Source: an uncultured Oscillospiraceae bacterium (GTDB taxonomy: Bacteria; Bacillota; Clostridia; Oscillospirales; Oscillospiraceae). From it: 36,802 nt of DNA. Numbering within the stretch: the first letter of the stretch is position 1; each line of letters opens with the position of its first letter. Position numbers and translations under genes: made by a program. This document shows positions 15,589 through 23,567 of this stretch, piece after piece. Location of the stretch: contig CANRIF010000012.1 in the NCBI GenBank assembly GCA_947630645.1, positions 1 through 36,802 on the forward strand, in the 5' to 3' direction. The notes below the pieces were generated by a model, which did no database searches, was not told where the DNA came from, and saw only the letters and a list, made by a program, of their open reading frames with translations.

Positions 15589-17022
15589 TTACCGCACGCC
15601 GCGCTTTTTCCGCGCCGCCAGGGCCAAGACCAGCCCGCCCAGGCACAGCGCCAGCGCCCCGGCACACAGCGCCAGCGGCGTCTCGTCCCCTGTCTCGGGG
15701 GACGTAGCCCCGCCCGTCGCGGCAGGTTTGGACGCGGCGCCCTTGGCGGGGATGGCCTCCGTCTTCGTCTGGCCGCAGCGCGTGCAGGTATAGGTCCTCT
15801 CCCCCTTGGCGGAGGCAGTGGCCTCCTTCGTCACCTTGCCCTCGTCCCAGGCGTGTCCCAGGGCCGGGACCGCCTCGGTCACTTCCTCCATGCACCGCTG
15901 GCAGGTATATCGGATGCTGCCCTCCTCCGTGCAAGTAGCCTCTGTGACAGTCTCGATCAGGCTCTCGTCCTCCGGCTTAAGGTGGCCCAGGGCGGGTTCC
16001 GTCTCGGTCCACTCGTCGATCACCTGACCGCACATCGTACACTTATATGTGGTCTTTCCTTCCTCCGTGCAGGTGGCGTCGATCTGTTCTGCCACGTCGC
16101 CCTTTTCATGCGCCACGGTCGGGATCGACTCCGTCTCCCGCCAGCCCTCTTCCCGGGCGCTCTCGTCGGCCACCGTGCAGCAGGCGTTCTGGCAGTCCCG
16201 ATGCTTTGTGCCGGCCTCGGTGCAGGTAGGCTTCTTGTCTTCTACCCACTCGCCGTAGCTGTGGCCCAAGGGCTTGCCCGTCTCCGTATAGCTGTCGCCG
16301 CACTTGGAGCAGGTGTATGTAGTGGTGCCGGCCTTGGTGCAGGTAGCGTCGGTCTCCGAGGCCTGATAGTCGTGGCCTGTGGCTTCGATGGCCTCCTTCT
16401 TGGTCTTGCCGCAGCCCTCGACGGCGCAGGTATAGGTGCGCTCCCCCGCCGCGGTACAAGTGGCCTCCTGGGTCACCTCGCTGTGTTCCTCGTCCCAAAC
16501 GTGCTGTTCGTCCGAGTGGGTGACGCTGACAGCGGACACGGCCTTGTCGCTGGCTTGCTCCTTCGGCATCCCGTCGCTGCCAAGATAGGACGTATACAAG
16601 TCAGAGATAGTCAGGGAAGCCGCGCCCAGGGCGGCGTCCTCCCCTACCTTGACCGTCAGCGTGAGCGCGGTCCAGGGTCCGGCGTCCTCATATCCCTCAT
16701 AGCAGTTGAACACGAACATCCCTCTGCCGGTGCCTCTGTAATCGGGATTGTACTCCACACGCCCGCCGTCCTCACCCAGGGAGATGTGCTTCTCGCTCAC
16801 ATGGGACCAGCCCGCGGGCAGCCCCACGGAAAACTCCAGGTTCCCCACGCCGTTCCCCGTGTTGTTGGCGACGGAGAACGTCCAGGTCACCTCGTCGCCG
16901 GGGTGGACCTCCGTCTTGTCCGCCGTGACGAACAGGCTCACCGCCCCATCGGCCAGCGCCGGCGCCGCCAGCATCGTAATGACCAGTGCGGCCACCGCCG
17001 CGATCAGCAATACCTTCTTCAT
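15589..17022 (-). CDS. Wall-anchored protein with cohesin-like domain and Cys-rich repeats
   Basis: 477 residues. Residues 1-25 are a signal peptide (MKKVLLIAAVAALVITML...ALA). Residues about 26-165 resemble a cohesin domain: VTADKTEVHPGDEVTWTF, VANNTGNGVGNLEFSV and the closing LTLTVKVGEDAALGAASL. Residues about 175-420 carry at least six repeats of the form ATCTxxGxxxYTCxxCGxxxxE...GH, each with a CxxC pair. The C-terminus has a variant sorting motif SPETGD, a hydrophobic stretch and RKKR, as in sortase substrates. The ATG at 17022 has AAGGAGGG six bases upstream; an earlier ATG at 17043 overlaps the dockerin gene stop (ATGA). It is co-transcribed with that gene. Confidence 0.85.
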   Translation of the reverse strand: MKKVLLIAAVAALVITMLAAPALADGAVSLFVTADKTEVHPGDEVTWTFSVANNTGNGVGNLEFSVGLPAGWSHVSEKHISLGEDGGRVEYNPDYRGTGRGMFVFNCYEGYEDAGPWTALTLTVKVGEDAALGAASLTISDLYTSYLGSDGMPKEQASDKAVSAVSVTHSDEQHVWDEEHSEVTQEATCTAAGERTYTCAVEGCGKTKKEAIEATGHDYQASETDATCTKAGTTTYTCSKCGDSYTETGKPLGHSYGEWVEDKKPTCTEAGTKHRDCQNACCTVADESAREEGWRETESIPTVAHEKGDVAEQIDATCTEEGKTTYKCTMCGQVIDEWTETEPALGHLKPEDESLIETVTEATCTEEGSIRYTCQRCMEEVTEAVPALGHAWDEGKVTKEATASAKGERTYTCTRCGQTKTEAIPAKGAASKPAATGGATSPETGDETPLALCAGALALCLGGLVLALAARKKRGVR

Positions 17023-17039
17023 GGATATCCCTCCTTGTC

Positions 17040-18995
17040 TCATGCTAGCGAGCCATACCCCAGCACATACCGGTACAGCACCAGGGAATCGTCGCCGTTT
17101 ATCCTGCCGTCATGGGTCACGTCGCCCGCCGCAAGGCTCACAGGCGCAGTATTCTTGCCCAGCACATACCGGAACAACGCAAGGGAGTCGTCGCCGTTCA
17201 CCGCGCCGCTGTCCGTCACGTCGCCCAGGATGCCCTCGGTGATGTTGATGACCAGCTCCGTGGCGTCGTCGTCCACTTTGATCTCATATTTCCAGAATTG
17301 TAAATAATAGCCCCCGTAATAGGACGAGTTAACGATCTTGCCGCCCTTGACGATCTGCATATTATATCCTTTGTTGATACCGATACAATATGTCCCGCCG
17401 GCGGGTACGACATACTCCCTTATGCCATCGTCGTTATAGCCAAGAGAGATTTGGTCGCCGCCCAAAGCCCCGTCGAGATAGTCCGTCATCTCTCCGTCGG
17501 TATCGCCCTCGATCTTTATCCTGGCAAGCCGCCAGTCATCCTTGACCACCTTGACCGTCACATCGCTGTCAGTCGCGATGTAATATTCGCGGTAAAGTCC
17601 CTCCGGGAGCCAATCGGGCCGGTTCCCGTCAGAATAGACGTACTCCCCTTCGACTATTGTATAATGGTCAAAGCGGCCGGTCTTCTCCAGGCGGTATCCC
17701 TCCTTCAGGCACAGCACGCCTTCAGAGTCGATGGTGCTGCCGTCAGTCAGATAATATTCCTCAAAATAGCCAACTCTTTGACCGGAAGTCACCGCATCCT
17801 TTTCCCCGGTGACGTGCAGCGTTCCCGTTCCGAGTTTTTTGGCTGTAACGTACAGTTCCGTCGCGTCATCGTTGACGCGATATACATATCCCCAATCATA
17901 CGCACCGTCGAGCGTCGCTCCGCTCACGACAGGACGATATCCTGGTATGCACGAGATCTGGACCCACGCGCCTTTGTACGTGTACGCAGCATCGTCAGGG
18001 CCGTATCCGCCCTCACTATACACAGGTGATATGACATCATCGGGGTCCTCGACACGGATAGGGATCACCTCCGGTACGCTGCTGTCCGTGACGATGGTAA
18101 GCGTCAGCGTCCCGTGGTTGCTGGGGATGATAACATATTCCCGCTGGAGCTTTCCGTTTTCGTTGACAATATAAAACCATCCGTCAATGCGTCCATTTTC
18201 CACATAGCCAGACTGGGACAGGGCGTAGCCCGGTTTCAGCAGAACAATATATTGCGTTTCTTTCCCATAGGTATCGCCGTCGGTCCCGTCCACCGGCAGC
18301 GTCTCGCCGTTGACTATATGGGTCCCGCTGGTGTCGATGCCCTCGGTGGCGCCGGTGAACTGGACCACCGTGCCGAGCATCACCGTGATGGTGACATCCC
18401 CTGCATCCCCGGATACGGAATAAATGTTTTCCGTCTTGTTTATGCAAGAGGCCGCATTATAGTTATTGCCAAAGCCGTACAGATAATACCCCTTCTTGAC
18501 CGTGACGGTGAGGCCATCCGCCGGGATTGACTGACCGCTCTTCACGCTCTTGCCGCTCTTGTCCACGATGGAGATGATGGCGTTGTATTCATCCTCGACG
18601 GTCAGGATGTTGCCCGCGGCAATGGTCATCACGCCGGGCTCCTCTGTGTCCTCCGGCTCTTCCGTCGCTTCCGGCTCGTCGGTAGCCTCCGGCTCGGTCG
18701 TCGCCTCCGGTGCCACGGAGGTTTCCGGTCCCTCTGTCGCCTCTGGCTCCGTGGTGATTTCCGGCTCGGCTGTAACATCTGGCTCAACAGTGGCCTCCGG
18801 TCCCGCCTCTGCTTCCGGTTCGTCGGTCGTTTCCGGCTCCTCCGTGACCTCCGGCTCTGCGGTCGCTTCCGGCTCCGCAGACTGCTCCGCGGCCTCCGGC
18901 GAAGGGACTGGCTGTCCCTCCTCTGCAAAGGCCCCTATGCCCAGAGACGCCGCCAGCGCCGCGGCCAGCAGCAAGCACAGCACACGTCTTTTCAT
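17040..18995 (-). CDS. Secreted dockerin-containing protein with Glu/Pro-rich spacer
   Basis: 651 residues. A signal peptide (1-24, ending AFA) is followed by a low-complexity spacer (about 25-118) built from degenerate EPEAT/EPEVTEEPE units, then a large region of unknown fold (about 120-585) with repeated short motifs (for example TVKKGYYL, CLKEGYRL, SGATLDGAY). Residues 588-651 form a type I dockerin: two calcium-loop repeats, GDVTDSGAVNGDDSLALFRY and GDVTHDGRINGDDSLVLYRY. Dockerins bind cohesins; the gene directly downstream encodes a cohesin-like domain on a wall-anchored protein, so the two probably assemble at the surface. AAGGAGGA eight bases upstream supports the ATG. No enzyme domain is recognised. 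Confidence 0.85.
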   Translation of the reverse strand: MKRRVLCLLLAAALAASLGIGAFAEEGQPVPSPEAAEQSAEPEATAEPEVTEEPETTDEPEAEAGPEATVEPDVTAEPEITTEPEATEGPETSVAPEATTEPEATDEPEATEEPEDTEEPGVMTIAAGNILTVEDEYNAIISIVDKSGKSVKSGQSIPADGLTVTVKKGYYLYGFGNNYNAASCINKTENIYSVSGDAGDVTITVMLGTVVQFTGATEGIDTSGTHIVNGETLPVDGTDGDTYGKETQYIVLLKPGYALSQSGYVENGRIDGWFYIVNENGKLQREYVIIPSNHGTLTLTIVTDSSVPEVIPIRVEDPDDVISPVYSEGGYGPDDAAYTYKGAWVQISCIPGYRPVVSGATLDGAYDWGYVYRVNDDATELYVTAKKLGTGTLHVTGEKDAVTSGQRVGYFEEYYLTDGSTIDSEGVLCLKEGYRLEKTGRFDHYTIVEGEYVYSDGNRPDWLPEGLYREYYIATDSDVTVKVVKDDWRLARIKIEGDTDGEMTDYLDGALGGDQISLGYNDDGIREYVVPAGGTYCIGINKGYNMQIVKGGKIVNSSYYGGYYLQFWKYEIKVDDDATELVINITEGILGDVTDSGAVNGDDSLALFRYVLGKNTAPVSLAAGDVTHDGRINGDDSLVLYRYVLGYGSLA

Positions 18996-19055
18996 GCTGC
19001 ATCCTCCTTCTTATTTTTATATCATTTCAAGCAGTTGACCTCCTTGGTCAGCTTA

Positions 19056-19101
19056 ATTATATCTGGATTCCAGATAAAAGTCAATATCTGAAATCCAGAT
19101 A
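19056..19101 (-). promoter_or_regulatory. Dockerin-operon promoter with two palindromic operators
   Basis: Minus-strand promoter: TTGACT (19084-19079), 17-bp spacer, perfect TATAAT (19061-19056). Operator 1, TATCTGGATTCCAGATA (19060-19076), is a perfect palindrome lying in the spacer. Operator 2, TATCTGAAATCCAGATA (19085-19101), abuts the -35 box; centres are 25 bp apart. The shared pattern is TATCTG-N5-CAGATA. A repressor bound here would block the dockerin operon and probably the divergent XRE gene, whose likely -10 (CATAAT, 19105-19110) follows operator 2. Confidence 0.8.
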
Positions 19102-19129
19102 AATCATAATACCATTGAGGTGACGATCA

Positions 19130-19345
19130 ATGGTATTCCCCAACATCAAAAATCTCCGCGAGGACCGGGACCTGCGGCAGCGGGAGCTGGCGGCGGTGCT
19201 GAACGTGAGCCAGAACACCTATTCTCAATATGAGAACGGCGTGATCGAACTGACGGCGGAGAATCTGGTCAAGCTGGCGGATTTTTACGACGTGAGCGTG
19301 GACTACCTCCTGGGCCGGACCCGGGAGCCGCGGATGGCACGCTGA
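19130..19345 (+). CDS. XRE-family transcriptional regulator
   Basis: 71 residues, essentially one helix-turn-helix domain: IKNLREDRDLRQRELAAVLN, then VSQNTYSQYENG (recognition helix and turn) and the SVDYLLGRT ending typical of short Cro/C1-type repressors. It has no sensor domain. GAGGTG upstream supports the ATG. It is divergent from the dockerin operon and separated from it by two matching palindromes, so it is very likely the local repressor and controls its own gene as well. Confidence 0.92.
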   Translation: MVFPNIKNLREDRDLRQRELAAVLNVSQNTYSQYENGVIELTAENLVKLADFYDVSVDYLLGRTREPRMAR

Positions 19346-19359
19346 CGCCCGGCAAACAG

Positions 19360-19397
19360 GAAAAAACAGAGCCTGCCGCGGACGCGGCAGGCTCTGT
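19360..19397 (-). terminator. Terminator of the thiamine operon
   Basis: ACAGAGCCTGCCGC and GCGGCAGGCTCTGT form a 14-bp stem; on the minus strand it is followed by TTTTTT. It lies 19 bases after the thiN stop and also closes the converging XRE gene. Confidence 0.88.
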
Positions 19398-19415
19398 GGC
19401 CTTATCGTCTCATTG

Positions 19416-20039
19416 CTAGCTGTCCCGGGCCACCTTGACGAGCAGCAGGCGGCCGGTCTTCACGGACACCGCCGCCCCGCCGGGCAGAGGCTCGTTGCTG
19501 ACGCCGTACTGATATGCGGCGTCCATGCGGGCATCCTCCAGGGGATACTTGGCACCCCGGATGGTGACCCCCTCCGCCGGGCCGTCCACGGCCAGCAGGG
19601 AGAACCAGGGCCAGCTGTCCGGCACCAGCGCCTGGTCCGAGACGATCTCCAGCTGGGAGAAGTCGTCCAGCGCCGCGGCCTTTTTCCCGGCCCCGTCCAG
19701 CATCAGCAGCACGCCCACGTTGGCCAGGGCGTGGTCCAGCCGCCCGCCCAGCGCGCCCAGCAGCAGGAACTCCCCGAACCCCCGGCGCAGCGCCTCCTTG
19801 GCGGCGAACACCGTGTCCGTGTCGTCCTTCTCCCGGGGCAGGACAATGATCTCCCCGTCCATGTCCGGCCGGGGGCTGGAATCGAAATCTCCCACGACCA
19901 GGTCCGGGCTGACGCCCAGACCGGCCGCATGGCGCAGCCCGCCGTCGCAGAAGAGGAAGAAGTCGTCCGGCCGAAGGGCCGCCCGGCAGCGGGCGTAGTC
20001 CCCGATAGGCGCGGCGCCCACGATCACGCACCGGCGCAT
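19416..20039 (-). CDS. thiN: Thiamine diphosphokinase
   Basis: 207 residues, the usual length. It transfers pyrophosphate from ATP to thiamine, giving thiamine diphosphate (TPP). Diagnostic motifs: the N-terminal CDGGLRHA, GDFDS (50-54), KDDTD (71-75) and LGALGGRLDHALAN (about 94-107). It is the last gene of the TPP-controlled operon, one base after the cytX stop (TGA-T-ATG). Because it uses free thiamine, not thiamine phosphate, it implies either salvage of thiamine or a phosphatase step before it. Confidence 0.95.
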   Translation of the reverse strand: MRRCVIVGAAPIGDYARCRAALRPDDFFLFCDGGLRHAAGLGVSPDLVVGDFDSSPRPDMDGEIIVLPREKDDTDTVFAAKEALRRGFGEFLLLGALGGRLDHALANVGVLLMLDGAGKKAAALDDFSQLEIVSDQALVPDSWPWFSLLAVDGPAEGVTIRGAKYPLEDARMDAAYQYGVSNEPLPGGAAVSVKTGRLLLVKVARDS

Positions 20040-20040
20040 A

Positions 20041-21213
20041 TCACGCCGCCGCCTTTTTCCGCAGCGGGCTCACCGCGAGGCACAGAAGCCCGGTCACGAT
20101 CATGTCCGGCAGGGTGTTGCCCACGGGGATGTCCACGGTCATCAGATAGCGGTACAGCGCGAACCCCGCGACCCACACGGCCATGTTGATCCAGTCCACC
20201 GCCCGGCCGCTCCCGTCCCGCTTGAGGAAGAAGAAGTCCGCGATCTGGATGGCGATCATGGGCGCGAACACGGAGCCGATCAGGTACAAAAAGTCGGTGA
20301 TGTCGTCCATGGGGAACGCGATGGCCCCCACCGTGCCCAGCACGGCGGCGCCCACCGCCACCCACTTGCCGGAGATCTTCTCCGACAGGGACTCGCTGGA
20401 GATGCCCGCGGACCAGGCGTCCAGGAAGGTGGTGGTCACGGTGGAGAACACGATGATCAGCAGCCCCGCCACGCCGAGGCCGGCCTTGACCATGATGGCG
20501 GCGATGTCCGCGCTCTCGGTATAGATGGCCGCGCCCATGCCGATGACGTACATCCAGCAGCTGACGAGGCCGTACACCACGGCGCTGGCCGCCGTGGCCG
20601 CCACGGGCTTCTCCGCCTCCCGGGTGTAGTCGCTGATCAGGGGCAGCCAGCTCAAGGGCATAGCCACCGCCAGCTCCACCGCCGCGCCGAAGCTCATGCC
20701 CTCGCCGGAGGCGTTCAGCGCGCCGCCCTTGAAGAAGATCACATAGCTGAGTACCAGCGTCAGGATGAACAGCGCGGCCATGGCCACGGTGTTGACCTTG
20801 CCCAGGTTGCGGATGCCGATCAATATCCACACCACGATCAGCCCGCCGATGACCAGGCACCAGACCCAGCTGCCCACATCCCACACGCCGGCGGCGGACA
20901 GCGCCCCGTCGTAGATCATGATGGCGGTCCAGCCCAGCAGCTGGATGATGTTCAGCAGGGAGAAAAGCAGCCCTCCTCGGCTTCCGAAGCTCATTTTCAC
21001 CGTCTCCATGGCGCTCTTCCGCGCCTGGCCGCCGATGAGCCCCGCCAAAAACAGCAGGGCGCAGCCGATGACGTGGCCCAGCAGGATGGCCGCCAGGCCC
21101 TTTCCGAAGCCCAGGGGCGCGAAGGCCATGCCCGTGAGGATCTCCGCGATGGACACGCCCGCCCCGAACCAGATCAGGGCGTTGTCCCCTATGCTCGTGC
21201 CTTTTTTCTCCAT
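20041..21213 (-). CDS. cytX: Hydroxymethylpyrimidine transporter (NCS1 family, CytX)
   Basis: 390 residues with about twelve membrane helices; an NCS1 purine/cytosine permease relative. Landmarks include the first helix IGDNALIWFGAGVSIAEI, LGHVIGCALLFLAGLIG, the helix 3 region LLNIIQLLGWTAIMIY, and LSWLPLISDYTR. Location between thiD and thiN under a TPP riboswitch identifies it as the HMP importer CytX rather than a cytosine permease; the family alone does not decide the substrate. ATG at 21213 has GGAGG nine bases upstream, inside the end of thiD; the genes are one base apart. Confidence 0.9.
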   Translation of the reverse strand: MEKKGTSIGDNALIWFGAGVSIAEILTGMAFAPLGFGKGLAAILLGHVIGCALLFLAGLIGGQARKSAMETVKMSFGSRGGLLFSLLNIIQLLGWTAIMIYDGALSAAGVWDVGSWVWCLVIGGLIVVWILIGIRNLGKVNTVAMAALFILTLVLSYVIFFKGGALNASGEGMSFGAAVELAVAMPLSWLPLISDYTREAEKPVAATAASAVVYGLVSCWMYVIGMGAAIYTESADIAAIMVKAGLGVAGLLIIVFSTVTTTFLDAWSAGISSESLSEKISGKWVAVGAAVLGTVGAIAFPMDDITDFLYLIGSVFAPMIAIQIADFFFLKRDGSGRAVDWINMAVWVAGFALYRYLMTVDIPVGNTLPDMIVTGLLCLAVSPLRKKAAA

Positions 21214-21214
21214 G

Positions 21215-22021
21215 TCAGACCGCCTCCTTCGCAAACTCGCTCTTCAGATCGAAGGCGTGGTCCATGGGGCCCCGGCCCGCGCCCAAGTCCAGCATGGCCG
21301 CCAGCGCGCCGGAGAGGTAGTCCTTGGCCCGGGCCACGGACGCGGCCAGGTCGAAGCCCTTGGCAAGGTTTGCCGCGATGGCGCTGGACAGGGTGCAGCC
21401 GGTGCCGTGGGTGTTGGGGTTGGCGATGCGCCGGCCCCGGAACCACCGGGCCTCGCCGTCCGCCCACAGCAGGTCGTTGGCGTCGCTTACGCTATGGCCG
21501 CCCTTGACCAGCACGGCGCAGCCGTGGCGCTCGCCGATGGCCCGGGCCGCGGCCTCCATATCCGCCTCGCCGCGGATGGCCATGCCGGACAGGACCTCCG
21601 CCTCCGGGATGTTGGGCGTGGCCACCGCCGCCAGGGGCAGCAGCTTCGCCTTCACCACCGCGATGGCGTCCGTCTCCATGAGGGCCGAGCCGCTGGTGGC
21701 CACCATCACCGGGTCCACCACGATGTTGGCGGCCTTATAATACGTCAGCCGCTCCGCGATCACCTCCACCAGCGCGGCGGAGGATACCATGCCGATCTTC
21801 ACCGCGTCGGGGCGTATGTCCTCGAACACCGCGTCGATCTGCTCTGCCAAAAACGCCGGAGTCGCCTCCAGGATATCTCTCACGCCGGTGGTGTTCTGGG
21901 CCGTCAGCGCCGTCACGGCGCTCATGGCGAATACACCGTTCAAGGTCATCGTTTTCAGATCGGCCTGGATACCGGCGCCTCCGCTGGAATCGCTCCCAGC
22001 GATGGATAATGCTGTTCTCAT
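21215..22021 (-). CDS. thiD: Hydroxymethylpyrimidine kinase / phosphomethylpyrimidine kinase
   Basis: 268 residues, full length for ThiD of the ribokinase fold. It phosphorylates HMP twice, giving HMP-PP for ThiE. Motifs: LSIAGSDSSGGAGIQADLKT near the N-terminus (HMP-binding), VDPVMVATSGSAL, TPNIPEAEVL, and the C-terminal ATP site NTHGTGCTLSSAIAANLA with the catalytic aspartate region. AGGAGGT seven bases upstream supports the ATG. It lies 92 bases downstream of the HAD gene with no terminator between them. Confidence 0.96.
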   Translation of the reverse strand: MRTALSIAGSDSSGGAGIQADLKTMTLNGVFAMSAVTALTAQNTTGVRDILEATPAFLAEQIDAVFEDIRPDAVKIGMVSSAALVEVIAERLTYYKAANIVVDPVMVATSGSALMETDAIAVVKAKLLPLAAVATPNIPEAEVLSGMAIRGEADMEAAARAIGERHGCAVLVKGGHSVSDANDLLWADGEARWFRGRRIANPNTHGTGCTLSSAIAANLAKGFDLAASVARAKDYLSGALAAMLDLGAGRGPMDHAFDLKSEFAKEAV

Positions 22022-22113
22022 CGTTTTACCTCCTGATGTTTTTCAGCATATCTTTTATAGAGCGACGCAAGGTGGTGCCCCCGGTGCGCCGCTGGAAGCC
22101 GGCTTTTCGCCGG

Positions 22114-22746
22114 TCAATCCCAATGTTCCATGCTCTCGTCCGCCAGCCGGGTGATCTGGACCCACCGGTCCCCCTCGGCGGCGTCACGCACGCCCACCAC
22201 ATAAAAGCCCGCGGCCTTCGCCGTCTGTACGGCGGACAGCGCGTCCTCGAACACGGCCGTGTCCTCCGGCGCGGCGCCCAGGCGCCTGGCGGCGGCGTAA
22301 TACACGTCCGGCCGGTCCTTCCCGGCCCCCACGCTCTCGCAGGAGAGGGCAAAGCGGAAGTATCTCCGCACCCCCAGCCTGGTCAGGCACAGCTCCATCA
22401 GCCGCTCCGGCGTGGCCGAGACCACCGCCATGGCCACCCCCCGCCGGGCCAGCCCGGCCAGGTAGTCCGCCACCCCCGGCTTCAGCTCGATGTCCTGGCG
22501 GTAGTGGCCCTCCATGATGCGCTGCAGCTCCCGCTCGGCCTGCTCCGGCGTGTCGTCCAGGCCGAACCGGTCGATGAACAGGGTCAGCGTCTCGCCCATG
22601 GTCATGGTGGCCGTCTGCTGCAAGAGCAACTCCGGCACGGCCTTCACGCCCTTGCCGCGCAGGTACTCCGCCGCCACCTCGTCCCAGTACCCCATGGAGT
22701 CCACCAGGGTCCCGTCCATATCGAATACGGCGTACAGTTTATCCAT
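22114..22746 (-). CDS. HAD hydrolase, probable thiamine-phosphate phosphatase
   Basis: 210 residues, HAD superfamily with a beta-phosphoglucomutase-like cap. Motif I is DMDGTLVDS (9-17), motif II is SATPERL, motif III lies in GAGKDRPDVY and motif IV is FEDALSA. Its start overlaps the thiE stop by eight bases, so it belongs to the thiamine operon. HAD enzymes that dephosphorylate thiamine monophosphate have been described in bacteria and plants; here it would link ThiE (which makes TMP) to ThiN (which needs free thiamine), because no thiL is present in the operon. The specific substrate is inferred, not shown by sequence. Confidence 0.82.
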   Translation of the reverse strand: MDKLYAVFDMDGTLVDSMGYWDEVAAEYLRGKGVKAVPELLLQQTATMTMGETLTLFIDRFGLDDTPEQAERELQRIMEGHYRQDIELKPGVADYLAGLARRGVAMAVVSATPERLMELCLTRLGVRRYFRFALSCESVGAGKDRPDVYYAAARRLGAAPEDTAVFEDALSAVQTAKAAGFYVVGVRDAAEGDRWVQITRLADESMEHWD

Positions 22747-23395
22747 GCAGCATCTCCTCTGCCAGCGCCCGCATCCGCCCTGCCGCGGCCTCCGGGTCCG
22801 GCGTGGCGAAGATGGCGGACACCACCGCCACGCCGGATACGCCTGTCCCGGCGAGAAAGCCGATGTTGTCCTCGCCGATGCCGCCGATGGCCACCGCCGG
22901 GATGGATACCGCCCCGCAGATGTCCCGCAGCAGAGAAAGGGGCATGGGCTTTGCGTCCTTCTTCGTCCCCGTGGGGAACACCGCCCCCACGCCGATGTAG
23001 TCCGCCCCGGCCGCTTCCGCGGCCACCGCCTCGGCCACCGTCCCGGCGGAGATGCCCAGGATGCGCCCCGGCCCGATCAGGGCACGCACGTCCCGGCCGT
23101 GGAGGTCCGACTGGCCCAGGTGGACCCCGTCGGCCCCCGCCGCCAGGGCCAGTTCGATGCTGTCGTTCACCACGAAAGGCACATGGCGCGCCGCGCACAG
23201 TGCCCGCAGTTCGCCCGCCTCGGCCAGGATCTGCGCCCGATCCAGTTCCTTCTCCCGCAGCTGCAAAAACGTCGCGCCGCCCGCCAGCGCCGCGGCGCAC
23301 ACCTCCGCCAGGGTCTGGCCCGGCCGGAGCCACGCCCGGTCCGTCACCGCGTACAGGGTCATGGCCCGGCGTATCTCCTCCCGTGTATAGTCCAT
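22739..23395 (-). CDS. thiE: Thiamine-phosphate synthase
   Basis: 218 residues, a TIM barrel of normal ThiE size. It joins HMP-PP to hydroxyethylthiazole phosphate, releasing pyrophosphate and giving thiamine monophosphate. Diagnostic segments: LYAVTDR, FLQLREKELD, FVVNDSIELALAAGADGVHL, LGISAGTVAEA, the phosphate site ADYIGVGAVFPTGTKKDA and PAVAIGGI. It is the first gene after the riboswitch, with GGAGGAT before the ATG. No thiM, thiC or thiG lies in this operon, so the thiazole and pyrimidine moieties must come from elsewhere. Confidence 0.96.
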   Translation of the reverse strand: MDYTREEIRRAMTLYAVTDRAWLRPGQTLAEVCAAALAGGATFLQLREKELDRAQILAEAGELRALCAARHVPFVVNDSIELALAAGADGVHLGQSDLHGRDVRALIGPGRILGISAGTVAEAVAAEAAGADYIGVGAVFPTGTKKDAKPMPLSLLRDICGAVSIPAVAIGGIGEDNIGFLAGTGVSGVAVVSAIFATPDPEAAAGRMRALAEEMLHG

Positions 23396-23406
23396 TTCCT
23401 ATCCTC

Positions 23407-23444
23407 CATAAAAAGCGGGAAGCGGCCCATCGGCAGCTTCCCGC
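23407..23444 (-). terminator. Rho-independent terminator of the TPP riboswitch
   Basis: GCGGGAAGC (23415-23423) pairs with GCTTCCCGC (23436-23444), followed on the minus strand by TTTTTAT. It lies between aptamer and thiE, the position of an expression platform. Confidence 0.88.
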
Positions 23445-23545
23445 GAGATCGCGTTCCAGCATTCCCTTCGTTGGCATTATCCAAATCAGGTCGATGGGTC
23501 GAAGGTCAGCCCTTCCTCTCAGCCTGCGCCCGCAAGCTCCCCGCT
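23445..23545 (-). promoter_or_regulatory. TPP riboswitch aptamer (THI element)
   Basis: The minus strand carries the conserved THI-box parts in order: GGGGAGC...GCGGGCG, GGCTGAGAGG, GGCTGACC, ACCTGATTTGGATAATGCCA, and ACGAAGGGA. These form the pyrimidine- and pyrophosphate-binding arms of the aptamer. With the terminator just downstream, TPP binding should stop transcription before thiE, so the whole operon (thiE to thiN) is repressed when TPP is plentiful. The aptamer starts only about 20 bases after the stop of the cytidylate-kinase-like gene, and I see no convincing separate promoter. Confidence 0.97.
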
Positions 23546-23567
23546 GTTCGGTTGTAAGTCGTGCGGT

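Noticed and set aside
15455-15934. A 160-codon upstream extension of the leucine-rich-repeat gene frame
   Set aside because: It crosses a promoter, a terminator and the end of the cohesin-like gene in another frame; the signal peptide and lipobox fix the start at 15454.
15780-16460. Cysteine repeats considered as a multiheme cytochrome or ferredoxin
   Set aside because: The pattern is CxxC without the CH of haem sites or the spacing of iron-sulfur clusters; it matches a known kind of surface-protein repeat.
18630-18930. Short tandem repeats in this stretch considered as a CRISPR array
   Set aside because: They are degenerate codon repeats for the Glu/Pro/Thr spacer of the dockerin protein, in frame, without spacers of constant length.
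19040-19055. Ribosome-site-like AAGGAGG in the dockerin leader (minus strand) with a tiny ATG-ATA-TAA frame, considered as a leader peptide
   Set aside because: The frame has only two codons and its spacing is long; nothing links it to attenuation.
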